DNA from: Yimella sp.
GTDB taxonomy: Bacteria > Actinomycetota > Actinomycetes > Actinomycetales > Dermatophilaceae
Direction of reading: 5' to 3'
Length of the DNA: 8,012 bases
Assembly (NCBI GenBank): GCA_030150425.1
Contig: JASLFY010000121.1
Span: 1-8,012, forward strand
Shown: positions 1-5,520 of the stretch, piece by piece
Layout: each line of letters begins with the position of its first letter
Numbering within the stretch: position 1 is the first letter of the stretch
The notes under the pieces: generated by a model
Told to the model about the DNA's origin: nothing
The model's database searches: none
What the model saw: only the letters and a program-made list of their open reading frames with translations
Program-made: the position numbers and the translations under genes

Positions 1-415
1 TGACCGGCTCGGTCGACAACGGCCGACCCGACGCGACCCAGGCGTCCAGTCCGCCGTCGAGAACCGCGACCCGGTCGTGACCGTAGTAACGCAACAGCCA
101 CCAACACCGGCTGGCCGCAAGGGAATTCGCTCCGTCGTACACGACGACGCCCTGGTCCTCGCGTACGCCGGCCGCGCGCATCGCGCGCTGGAAGGTCGCG
201 GCGTCGGGCATCGGGTGTCGACCGTCGGCGCCGGGGGTACCGCTCAACGCGTCCTCGAACTCGACCCACGCGGCGCCGGGCAGATGACCGGCGTCGTACG
301 CGGACCGTTGCGACGGGGCGTTCAACTGCCACCGGGTGTCGAGCAGCGCGGGTGGGTTGTCGCCGGCGAGCAACTCGGCCAGGCGGTCCACGTCGATCAG
401 CGGTCGGGTCGTCAT
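1..415 (-). CDS. Rhodanese-type sulfurtransferase (thiosulfate/3-mercaptopyruvate family), N-terminal part, cut by the left edge
   Basis: This is the N-terminal rhodanese domain of a probable two-domain sulfurtransferase, which moves sulfane sulfur from thiosulfate or 3-mercaptopyruvate to a thiol acceptor or cyanide in the cytoplasm. The 138 visible residues carry family landmarks: DTRW (26-29), GHLPGA (43-48), HPMPD (67-71), VVYDGANSLAASRCWWLLRYY (91-111, in two halves VVYDGANSLA and ASRCWWLLRYY), GH (112-113) and VLDGG (118-122). In tandem-domain enzymes the first domain has Asp where the second has the catalytic Cys, and VVYD (Asp94) fits that. The catalytic domain would lie beyond position 1 and cannot be checked. 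The ATG at 415 is chosen because it directly precedes the conserved domain. It has no Shine-Dalgarno, but a TANNNT hexamer lies 7 nt upstream. The gene is divergent from the DUF2277 gene. The rhodanese family is secure; the donor substrate is not. Confidence 0.9.
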   Translation of the reverse strand, partial: MTTRPLIDVDRLAELLAGDNPPALLDTRWQLNAPSQRSAYDAGHLPGAAWVEFEDALSGTPGADGRHPMPDAATFQRAMRAAGVREDQGVVVYDGANSLAASRCWWLLRYYGHDRVAVLDGGLDAWVASGRPLSTEPV

Positions 416-422
416 GGCCACG

Positions 423-428
423 AGCGTA
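423..428 (-). promoter_or_regulatory. Candidate -10 element of the sulfurtransferase gene (leaderless type)
   Basis: Read on the minus strand this is TACGCT, matching the actinobacterial TANNNT -10 consensus. Exactly 7 nt separate it from the ATG at 415, so a transcript would begin at or next to the start codon. No Shine-Dalgarno is present, which fits leaderless translation. The hexamer overlaps the 14-bp palindrome at 425-438. I see no convincing -35 box, and a six-base match alone is weak evidence. Confidence 0.35.
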
Positions 429-438
429 CGGCCGTACG
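425..438. promoter_or_regulatory. Perfect 14-bp palindrome in the divergent spacer; candidate operator
   Basis: CGTACGGCCGTACG is its own reverse complement over all 14 bases and consists of two CGTACG hexamers separated by GC. It lies between the divergent sulfurtransferase and DUF2277 genes, 9 nt before the first start codon and 38 nt before the second. It overlaps the putative -10 of the sulfurtransferase gene and lies just upstream of the -35 region expected for DUF2277. A dimeric regulator bound here could affect both genes. CGTACG is unusually common across this window, so the palindrome could also be a by-product of that word bias. No regulator gene is adjacent. Confidence 0.35.
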
Positions 439-464
439 ACCGGCCGGGACAGGGGTTCGGTGTC

Positions 465-470
465 TACCCT
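465..470 (+). promoter_or_regulatory. Candidate -10 element of the DUF2277-to-dnaG cluster (leaderless type)
   Basis: TACCCT matches TANNNT and is followed by 6 nt (GGGGGT) and then the ATG at 477. This puts the predicted transcription start on the start codon itself. The G run next to the ATG is too close to act as a Shine-Dalgarno. The same hexamer-6 nt-start spacing is seen before the LCP gene at 6209. No clear -35 box is visible. Confidence 0.4.
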
Positions 471-476
471 GGGGGT

Positions 477-746
477 ATGTGCCGAAACATCCGCCCGCTG
501 AACAACTTCGAGCCGCCGGCGACCGATGACGAGGTGCAGGCGGCCGCCCTGCAGTACGTCCGCAAGATCGCCGGCACCACCAAGCCGTCGGCGGCGAACC
601 AGGAGGCCTTCGACGCGGCGGTCGCCGCGGTCACGGCCGCCAGCCGGGACCTGATCGACGCCCTGGTCACCACCGCGCCGCCGAAGAACCGTGAGGTCGA
701 GGCCGAGAAGGCCCGCTCCCGCGCCCGCGCGCGGTACGCCTCGTGA
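477..746 (+). CDS. DUF2277 family protein
   Basis: This 89-residue soluble protein matches my recollection of the DUF2277 family along its whole length. It begins MCRNIRPLNNFEPPAT, the family's hallmark N-terminus with Cys2 and the CRNI segment. It continues with a helical section (QAAALQYVRKIAGTTKP) and a TTAPPKNREVEAEKAR stretch, and ends in an Arg/Ala-rich tail (RARARYAS). The function is not known; the basic tail might bind nucleic acid, but that is inference. The ATG at 477 is chosen over upstream in-frame starts because the family starts exactly at MCRN and a TANNNT hexamer is placed for leaderless expression. The stop overlaps the next gene's GTG start by 4 nt (743-746), so the two are probably co-translated. 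It is the first gene of the cluster leading to dgt and dnaG. Confidence 0.88.
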   Translation: MCRNIRPLNNFEPPATDDEVQAAALQYVRKIAGTTKPSAANQEAFDAAVAAVTAASRDLIDALVTTAPPKNREVEAEKARSRARARYAS

Positions 747-1165
747 CCGGCGAACCTCGGGTCGAACCGGTCGACACCGCGGCGCGGATCCAGCTGCGTG
801 GCTGGCTCGGTGACGCCGCAGCGCTGGGGATCGACCTGGACGACGCGGAGACCATCCAGGACGCGTACGAGCAGTACTTCGACCGGGTCCTGGCGACCCC
901 GGAGGACGAACGCACCGACCCGACGCAGACGCTGACCGCGATCGCGATGGCGCTGGGGGAGCACCTGCGGCGCAACTCCCCGGCGGACTGGCGGGTGGTG
1001 ACCGACGACCAGGGCCGCGACCTCGCGCTGACCTCGCCCGGCCACCAGTCGATCCTGTTCCCGATCGACCCGATCGCCGCGTCCTGGGAACAGCAGCGCC
1101 GGCTCTGGCTCACCGACTTCGTCGACCTCGCCGTGGACCAGTTCGTCGACGGACCGACCGCCTGA
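743..1165 (+). CDS. DUF3806-like domain protein
   Basis: This is a 140-residue acidic, probably cytoplasmic protein without a signal peptide or membrane segment. The N-terminal third is predicted to be helical (GWLGDAAALGIDLDD at 20-34, then an AYEQYF stretch). The C-terminal half carries the recognisable part: ALGEHLRR (70-77), WRVVTDDQGRDLAL (83-96), FPIDPIAASW (106-115) and LTDFVD (123-128). This resembles DUF3806, a small domain of unknown function, assigned from memory of the motif pattern. The GTG start at 743 overlaps the upstream stop by 4 nt, and its own stop at 1163-1165 shares one base with the next ATG (TGATG). Both junctions point to translational coupling with the DUF2277 and HEERH-protein genes. 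No catalytic residues can be named. Confidence 0.75.
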   Translation: MTGEPRVEPVDTAARIQLRGWLGDAAALGIDLDDAETIQDAYEQYFDRVLATPEDERTDPTQTLTAIAMALGEHLRRNSPADWRVVTDDQGRDLALTSPGHQSILFPIDPIAASWEQQRRLWLTDFVDLAVDQFVDGPTA

Positions 1166-1653
1166 TGACGGAGACCACCGGCGAGCCGCTGCTGGCGGCG
1201 GTCGACCCGACGCTCGAGCAGCGCAAGAACCGGGCGAACCGGATGAACGGGTCGACCCTGCTCGGGTTGGCGATCGCGCGTCTGGGGCGCTGCCGCGTCA
1301 CCCGCGGCGAGCGCGGGATGGTGCTCGCGGACCACTACCGGTTCGGCTTTCCGGCCGGTGGCGCGTTCACCGTCGGCAGCGTCGCGATCACCGCCGGTGA
1401 CTGGCCGGAACTGCTGGCCGACCGGCCGACACTGATCCGCCACGAGGAGCGCCACTCCTACCAGTACGCCCGCTTCGGCGGACTGCCCTTCATCCCGCTG
1501 TACGTCGGCGCGTTGGCGTGGTCGAAGCTCACCACCGGCGACTACTGGTCGCGCAACTGGTTCGAGCGTGACGCGGGCCTGGGCATCGGCGGTTACGTCG
1601 AGGCCGGTCTGCGCCCGGCGCTGCAGGTGTTCGCCCGGACGGGCCGCGAATGA
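1165..1653 (+). CDS. Uncharacterised protein with an HEERH zinc-metallopeptidase-like motif
   Basis: This 162-residue protein belongs to no named family that I can assign firmly. It contains HEERH at residues 93-97 (codons from 1441), the HExxH pattern of zincin peptidases, in the context LIRHEERHSYQYARFGGLP. About 37 residues after the second His comes NWFERDAG (131-138), whose Glu134 could be a third zinc ligand, as in gluzincins. A moderately hydrophobic stretch, LPFIPLYVGALAW (107-119), lies between the two and could be membrane-apposed or part of the fold. I recall similar actinobacterial hypotheticals with an HEERH...FERDAG layout, but I know of no demonstrated activity. There is no signal peptide, so it is probably cytoplasmic. 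Its ATG overlaps the previous stop by 1 nt and its stop overlaps the dgt start by 4 nt, placing it tightly in the dgt/dnaG cluster. Confidence 0.7.
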   Translation: MTETTGEPLLAAVDPTLEQRKNRANRMNGSTLLGLAIARLGRCRVTRGERGMVLADHYRFGFPAGGAFTVGSVAITAGDWPELLADRPTLIRHEERHSYQYARFGGLPFIPLYVGALAWSKLTTGDYWSRNWFERDAGLGIGGYVEAGLRPALQVFARTGRE

Positions 1654-2888
1654 CGACGTACGGCACCGCCGACCGCGCCCGCTTCGTCGGCGAGGACCCG
1701 GCCCAGAAGAGCGCGGACCGCGACGACTTCGCGCGCGACCGCGGCCGCGTGCTGCACTCCGCGTCGCTGCGCCGTCTGGCGGCGAAAACCCAAGTGCTGC
1801 AACCGGACACCGACGACTTCGTCCGCAACCGGTTGACCCATTCGCTCGAGGTCGCGCAGATCGGTCGCGAGTTCGGGCAGGCCCTCGGCTGTAACGCCGA
1901 CGTGGTCGACACCGCGTGCCTGGCCCACGACCTGGGGCACCCGCCGTACGGACACAACGGGGAGCAGGCGCTCGACGAGGTGGCCGCGTCGATCGGCGGC
2001 TTCGAGGGCAACGCGCAGACCTTCCGGCTGCTGACCCGGTTGGAGGCGAAGCGCTCCGACGCCGACGGTCGATCGGTCGGCTTGAACCTGACGCGGGCGA
2101 GTCTGGACGCCGTGTCGAAGTACCCGTGGACGGCCGGAGCCGGGCCGTACGCGACGAAGAAGTTCGGCTGCTACGCCGACGACCGGCCGATCTTCGACTG
2201 GGTCCGCGACGGTGCACCGGAGGGTCGCCGGTGCGTCGAGGCGCAGGTGATGGACTGGGCCGACGACGTCGCCTACTCCGTCCACGACGTCGAGGACGGC
2301 GTCACCTCGGGGCTGATCGACCTGCGGGTGCTGGACTCCGCCGACGGGGTCGGCGACCTGGCCGCGCTCGCCCGCGAGCTGTACGCGCCGCACCTCGACC
2401 ACGCCCAGTTGGAGGAGGCGGCGAAGGCCCTGTGGGGCAGCGGCGCCGTGCCGCGGCGGACCACGAACCCGCGCGACGACGTCGCCGCGTTGAAGGACAT
2501 GACCAGCCGGCTGATCGGGTGGTTCGTGAAGTCGGCGGAGAAGGCGACCCGGCAGCGGTACGGCGACGGCGACCTCACCCGGTTCGCGGCCGACGTCGTG
2601 ATCCCCGAACGGGTGCTCGCCGAGTGCGTGTTGCTGAAGGCGCTCGCCGCCCGCTACGTGATGCTGACCGACGAGCGGCACGCGTTGATGGCGCGGCAGC
2701 GGGTGGAGTTGAAGGCGCTCGCGGCCCACCTGAGCGAGAATCCGCAGGAGCTCGACCCGATCTTCGCCCAGGAACACGACGCGGCGCCCGACGACGACGC
2801 CCGGTTGCGGGTGGTGATCGACCAGATCGCGTCGATGACCGACCTGCGGGCCAGGGCGCTGACCCGGAGCCTGCGGCTGGCGACATAG
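1650..2888 (+). CDS. dgt: Deoxyguanosinetriphosphate triphosphohydrolase-like protein (HD-domain dNTPase)
   Basis: This 412-residue HD-superfamily enzyme is expected to hydrolyse dGTP or other dNTPs to the deoxynucleoside plus triphosphate, tuning the dNTP pool in the cytoplasm. Metal-site landmarks of the family are present: His64 in RLTHSLEV, the HD pair His93-Asp94 in AHDLGHPPYGHNGE (92-105), and an Asp in DWADDVAYSVHDVEDG (202-217) that completes the H...HD...D set. The substrate-side segments GGFEGNAQTFRLLTRLE (116-132) and LNLTRASLDAVSKYPW (145-160) also match. The length is normal for the bacterial dGTPase-like subfamily. The ATG at 1650 overlaps the upstream stop by 4 nt and precedes the conserved N-terminus directly. 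The stop (TAG, 2886-2888) sits inside a possible -10 hexamer for dnaG, 29 nt upstream of the dnaG GTG. Some dGTPases act against phage, but this gene's setting looks housekeeping. Substrate preference cannot be read from sequence. Confidence 0.95.
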   Translation: MTTYGTADRARFVGEDPAQKSADRDDFARDRGRVLHSASLRRLAAKTQVLQPDTDDFVRNRLTHSLEVAQIGREFGQALGCNADVVDTACLAHDLGHPPYGHNGEQALDEVAASIGGFEGNAQTFRLLTRLEAKRSDADGRSVGLNLTRASLDAVSKYPWTAGAGPYATKKFGCYADDRPIFDWVRDGAPEGRRCVEAQVMDWADDVAYSVHDVEDGVTSGLIDLRVLDSADGVGDLAALARELYAPHLDHAQLEEAAKALWGSGAVPRRTTNPRDDVAALKDMTSRLIGWFVKSAEKATRQRYGDGDLTRFAADVVIPERVLAECVLLKALAARYVMLTDERHALMARQRVELKALAAHLSENPQELDPIFAQEHDAAPDDDARLRVVIDQIASMTDLRARALTRSLRLAT

Positions 2889-2891
2889 ACT
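2886..2891 (+). promoter_or_regulatory. Candidate -10 element for dnaG, overlapping the dgt stop codon
   Basis: TAGACT matches TANNNT, and its first three bases are the dgt stop codon. A transcript would start near 2898, about 20 nt before the dnaG GTG, leaving room for the AGGAGG ribosome site. This could let dnaG be transcribed separately from the upstream cluster. No good -35 box is seen, so this is a weak call. Confidence 0.3.
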
Positions 2892-2904
2892 CGGGCGGTG
2901 CGTG

Positions 2905-2910
2905 AGGAGG
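2905..2910 (+). promoter_or_regulatory. Strong Shine-Dalgarno of dnaG
   Basis: AGGAGG lies 7 nt before the GTG at 2918. It supports that GTG over the earlier GTG codons at 2898 and 2902, which are out of frame with primase. Most starts in the upstream cluster lack such a site and rely on overlap or leaderless initiation, so dnaG appears to load ribosomes independently. Confidence 0.75.
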
Positions 2911-2917
2911 TGGAGCC

Positions 2918-4789
2918 GTGGCCGGTCTGATCCGAAGCGACGACATCACCACCGTCAAGGAGCGAGCGTCGCTGGAGGACGTCGTCCGCGAACACGTCAC
3001 GCTGCGCGCCGCGGGCCCCGGGTCGCTCAAGGGCCTCTGCCCCTTCCACGACGAGAAGACCCCGAGTTTCACCGTACGGCCGTCGGTCGGGGCGTACCAC
3101 TGCTTCGGCTGCGGGAAGTCCGGCGACGTCATCTCCTTCGTGATGGAGATCGACCACCTCACGTTCGCCGAGGCCGTCGAGCGGCTGGCCGCCAAGGCCG
3201 GCGTCGAACTGCATTACGAGGAGGGCTCCGGCCCGCGTCCGGAGTCCATCGGCCGCCGTACGCGACTGCTCGAGGCCCACCGCGTCGCGGCGGAGTACTA
3301 CCAGGAGGCGCTGCTGCGCCACCCCGAGGCGCGCACCGCGCGCGACTACCTGCGCGGCCGCGACTTCAACAGCAAGGCCTGCGAACCCTTCGGTGTCGGC
3401 TTCGCACCGCGCGGCGGCCACGACCTCGCAGATGTGTTGCAACGCAAGGGTTTCAGCCGTGAGGAGATGGTCGCGGCGGGGCTGGTCGGTGAGGGCCGCC
3501 GCGGTGTGTACGACCGTTTCCGCGGCCGGGTCGTATGGCCGATCCGCGACATCACCGGCGACACCATCGGCTTCGGTGCCCGGCGCATCGTCGACGACGA
3601 CCGGATCGAGGCGAAGTACCTCAACACCTCCGAGACGGCGATCTACAAGAAGACCCACGTGCTCTACGGCCTCGATCTGGCGAAGAAGGCGATCGCGGCC
3701 GACCGCAAGGTCGTCGTGGTCGAGGGCTACACCGACGTCATGGCCTGTCACCTGGCCGGAGTGCCCCACGCCGTGGCGACCTGTGGCACCGCGTTCGGCG
3801 CCGACCACATCAAGTCGTTGCGCCGGCTGATCCGCGACGAGCAGGGGCAGGCGCCGGGCAAGGTCATCTTCACCTTCGACGGTGACGCCGCCGGTCAGAA
3901 GGCCGCGATGAAGGCGTTCGACATGGACCAGCAGTGGGCCGCCCAGTCGCTGGTCGCCGTCGCCCGCGACGGCATGGACCCGTGTGAACTGCGGCTGGCC
4001 GAGGGACCCGAGGGGGTCGCCGGGCTGATCGACTCGGCGACGCCGATGTTCGAGTTCGCGGCGCGCACCACGCTCGCCCGGTTCGACCTGTCCAGCATCG
4101 AGGGCCGCGCCCACGGCATGCGGGCGGTCGCCCCGATCCTCAAGGGGATCCGCGACCAGTCGCTGCGCGCGCTCTACACCCGTGAGGTGTCCGGGTGGCT
4201 GGGCGTGCCGCTCGACCAGCTCGAGCGCGAGGTCCGTACGGCCTCCAAGATCGTCGTCCCCGAACCGCGTACGCGGCAGTCGGAGCCCGCGGCCGAGCCG
4301 GCCCGCTCGGTGGTGCCGAACCGGCGTGACCCGCTGGTGATGGCCGAGTCGCAGTTGCTCAGCTGCATGCTGCAGTTCCCGTCGGTGGTGCCCGGGCCGG
4401 AGCTGATGAAGCTCAGCCCGCAGGACTTCGCCGCTCCCGCTCACGCCGAGATCTTCGCCGCCGTCATGCAGGTCGGCGATCCCGCGTCGATGTCGTTGCG
4501 CGCGTGGGGGATCGCCGTACGCGACAACTCGCCGGAGCAGCTGCGCGACTACGTCTCGCAGCTGTCGGTGGAGGAGCTGCCGACGCTGATCGAGCGCTCG
4601 ACCGGTCTGCCGGAGGCGCGCTTCCCGGCGTCGCTGATTCGGCGGGTGCGCGACGCCTCGCTGCGTCGGCAGTCGGCGCAGGTGATGGCGCAGTTGCGCC
4701 AGCAGTCGAGCGACCCGGAACTGACCCGCCAGTTGTCGGCGCGGCTGTTGGAGCTGCAGACCGAGCTGGCGCGTCTCGCGAGCGTCTGA
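2918..4789 (+). CDS. dnaG: DNA primase
   Basis: This is the replicative primase, which makes the short RNA primers that DNA polymerase extends at the fork and is recruited by the DnaB helicase. All family domains are present in its 623 residues, the usual length. The N-terminal CHC2 zinc domain has ligands Cys41, His44, Cys62 and Cys65 (CPFHDEKTPSF then HCFGCGKSGD). The polymerase core has RFRGRVVWPIRD (200-211) and KYLNTSETAIYKK (233-245). The Toprim fold has Glu269 in VVVVEGYTD (264-272) and Asp321/Asp323 in FDGDAAG (320-326), the metal-binding acidic residues. A linker around 450-475 (PEPRTRQSEPAAEPARS) leads to the helical C-terminal DnaB-interaction domain. The GTG start is fixed by AGGAGG 7 nt upstream and the typical N-terminus MAGLIRSDDI. 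An 11-nt gap separates it from the next gene, so the two probably share a transcript. No key residue is missing. Confidence 0.98.
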   Translation: MAGLIRSDDITTVKERASLEDVVREHVTLRAAGPGSLKGLCPFHDEKTPSFTVRPSVGAYHCFGCGKSGDVISFVMEIDHLTFAEAVERLAAKAGVELHYEEGSGPRPESIGRRTRLLEAHRVAAEYYQEALLRHPEARTARDYLRGRDFNSKACEPFGVGFAPRGGHDLADVLQRKGFSREEMVAAGLVGEGRRGVYDRFRGRVVWPIRDITGDTIGFGARRIVDDDRIEAKYLNTSETAIYKKTHVLYGLDLAKKAIAADRKVVVVEGYTDVMACHLAGVPHAVATCGTAFGADHIKSLRRLIRDEQGQAPGKVIFTFDGDAAGQKAAMKAFDMDQQWAAQSLVAVARDGMDPCELRLAEGPEGVAGLIDSATPMFEFAARTTLARFDLSSIEGRAHGMRAVAPILKGIRDQSLRALYTREVSGWLGVPLDQLEREVRTASKIVVPEPRTRQSEPAAEPARSVVPNRRDPLVMAESQLLSCMLQFPSVVPGPELMKLSPQDFAAPAHAEIFAAVMQVGDPASMSLRAWGIAVRDNSPEQLRDYVSQLSVEELPTLIERSTGLPEARFPASLIRRVRDASLRRQSAQVMAQLRQQSSDPELTRQLSARLLELQTELARLASV

Positions 4790-4795
4790 GGAGGG
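4788..4795 (+). promoter_or_regulatory. Shine-Dalgarno of the 174-residue gene, overlapping the dnaG stop
   Basis: GAGGAGGG starts within the dnaG TGA stop (4787-4789) and ends 5 nt before the ATG at 4801. It selects this ATG rather than in-frame upstream starts that would lie inside dnaG. Ribosomes terminating on dnaG would be placed on this site, suggesting coupled translation. Confidence 0.7.
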
Positions 4796-4800
4796 CCGGG

Positions 4801-5325
4801 ATGAAGTGGAAGCCGTTCGGACGAGAGCCGCGGGTGCCCGCAGCCGTGGTGAGCGCGGTGAAGCCCACCGGTGGCGAGAAGGTGTTGGCCCACGCGGTCG
4901 ACGACAACACCGGCGGCATCGTAGTCGCGACCACCGCCGACGTGGTGTTGGTGCAGGGTGAACAGGTCGTCTGGCGGCGGCCGTGGATGGACGTCGACTC
5001 GGGGCAGTGGAGCCCGGACACCTGGACGCTCAGCATCACCTGGACCGACCGCAGCCGGGCCGCCCAGTTCACCTTCAAGCAGACCGCCGAGACCCGCCTG
5101 CCGGAGGTGTTCCACGAGCGGGTCCAGGCGTCGGTCGTGCTGTCCGCTCCGCTGCCGTTGACCGGTCCGGCCGGCACCGGCCGCGTGGTGATCCGCAAGG
5201 ACCTGCGCAGCGGACGGCTGCACGAACAGCGGGTGCTCGGGCGGCGTACGGATCCGTCCGATCCGGCAGTCGCGCAGGCGATTTCGCAGGTGTCGGCGCA
5301 GCTGCGCGACCAGGTCGGGCTCTGA
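4801..5325 (+). CDS. Uncharacterised protein encoded directly downstream of dnaG
   Basis: This 174-residue, probably cytoplasmic protein has no signal peptide or membrane helix. The N-terminal part looks like alternating beta strands: GGIVVATTADVVLV (38-51), QVVWRRPWMDVDSGQW (55-70) and TLSITWTD (76-83). This arrangement resembles small PH-like beta-barrel proteins, but the assignment is inference. A helix-rich section follows (ETRLPEVFHERVQASVV, 97-113), then a basic segment (RVVIRKDLRSGRLHEQR, 128-144) and a C-terminal helix (PAVAQAISQVSAQLRDQVGL, 155-174). The motifs W-RRPW-DV and RVQASVV feel familiar from unnamed actinobacterial proteins, but I can give no function. The ATG at 4801 follows a good Shine-Dalgarno and comes 11 nt after dnaG, so it is almost certainly co-transcribed with the primase. 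A GC-rich hairpin follows the stop immediately, making this the last gene of the cluster. Confidence 0.8.
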   Translation: MKWKPFGREPRVPAAVVSAVKPTGGEKVLAHAVDDNTGGIVVATTADVVLVQGEQVVWRRPWMDVDSGQWSPDTWTLSITWTDRSRAAQFTFKQTAETRLPEVFHERVQASVVLSAPLPLTGPAGTGRVVIRKDLRSGRLHEQRVLGRRTDPSDPAVAQAISQVSAQLRDQVGL

Positions 5326-5355
5326 CCTCCGCCGATTTCAGACATCGGCGGGAGG
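5326..5355 (+). terminator. GC-rich hairpin ending the dnaG cluster (weak or non-canonical terminator)
   Basis: CCTCCGCCGAT (5326-5336) pairs with ATCGGCGGGAGG (5344-5355) around a 7-nt loop, giving 11 base pairs with one bulged G at 5352. It begins on the base after the stop codon. No T tract follows, only a short TTT at 5366-5368, so this is not a textbook intrinsic terminator. It may act as a weak terminator or protect the 3' end of the mRNA. A possible tRNA promoter is embedded in and after it. Confidence 0.5.
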
Positions 5356-5360
5356 GCTGA

Positions 5361-5366
5361 TACAGT
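5361..5366 (+). promoter_or_regulatory. Candidate extended -10 of the tRNA-Asn gene
   Basis: TACAGT is preceded by TGA, forming an extended -10 (TGNTANNNT) from 5358. A 4-of-6 match to the -35 consensus, TTCAGA (5337-5342), lies 18 nt upstream, in the loop of the preceding hairpin. Transcription would start near 5373, giving a leader of about 18 nt before the mature tRNA 5' end at 5391. The extended -10 plus the downstream tRNA makes this the most convincing promoter in the window. Confidence 0.5.
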
Positions 5367-5390
5367 TTCCGACGCACCACACGGGAGCAT

Positions 5391-5463
5391 TCCCCTGTAG
5401 CTCAATTGGCAGAGCAGCCGGCTGTTAACCGGCAGGTTGTTGGTTCGAGTCCAACCGGGGGAG
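5391..5463 (+). tRNA. tRNA-Asn (anticodon GTT)
   Basis: The 73-nt cloverleaf folds fully. The acceptor stem pairs TCCCCTG (5391-5397) with CGGGGGA (5456-5462), with one G-T pair, and the discriminator is G5463. The D arm is GCTC...GAGC. The anticodon stem GCCGG/CCGGC (5417-5421 and 5429-5433) encloses the loop CTGTTAA, with anticodon GTT at 5424-5426 reading AAC and AAT as asparagine. The T arm contains GGTTCGAGTCC. The 3' CCA is not encoded (the sequence continues CACAC), so it must be added by the CCA-adding enzyme. It stands alone with its own likely promoter and a strong terminator immediately downstream. Confidence 0.97.
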
Positions 5464-5470
5464 CACACAC

Positions 5471-5514
5471 AATCGGCCGGGATCCACGCGATCCCGGCCG
5501 ATTTGTTGTTGTTC
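5471..5514. terminator. Strong intrinsic terminator, probably bidirectional
   Basis: AATCGGCCGGGATC (5471-5484) pairs perfectly over 14 bp with GATCCCGGCCGATT (5490-5503) around a 5-nt loop. On the plus strand a T-rich tail TGTTGTTGTT follows, ending the tRNA-Asn transcript 8 nt after the mature 3' end. The leftward ABM-protein gene stops at 5521, so the same hairpin is positioned to end that transcript too, though its minus-strand tail (GTGTGTGTG-like) is less T-rich. Confidence 0.85.
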
Positions 5515-5520
5515 ACAGCT

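Noticed and set aside
77..529. A 150-codon plus-strand frame over the left edge
   Set aside because: It is a shadow of the minus-strand sulfurtransferase, whose rhodanese motifs are clear, and it runs through the divergent promoter spacer.
667..2217. A 516-codon antisense open frame across the DUF3806-like, HEERH and dgt genes
   Set aside because: The product is Arg/Ser/Pro-rich without family motifs, and the plus strand carries three well-supported overlapping genes here.
1593..2777. A 394-codon antisense open frame over dgt
   Set aside because: It mirrors the dgt codons and shows no domain; the plus-strand HD motifs are unambiguous.
1650..2888. dgt as part of an anti-phage defence system
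   Set aside because: Some dGTPases deplete dNTPs during infection, but this one is a standard-length member beside primase, with no toxin, nuclease, reverse transcriptase, integrase or other defence gene nearby.
2654..4444. A 596-codon open frame antisense to dnaG
   Set aside because: High third-position GC in dnaG leaves the complementary frame free of stops. The translation is low-complexity, rich in Arg, Gly, Val and Leu, with no recognisable domain, while the plus strand encodes complete primase.
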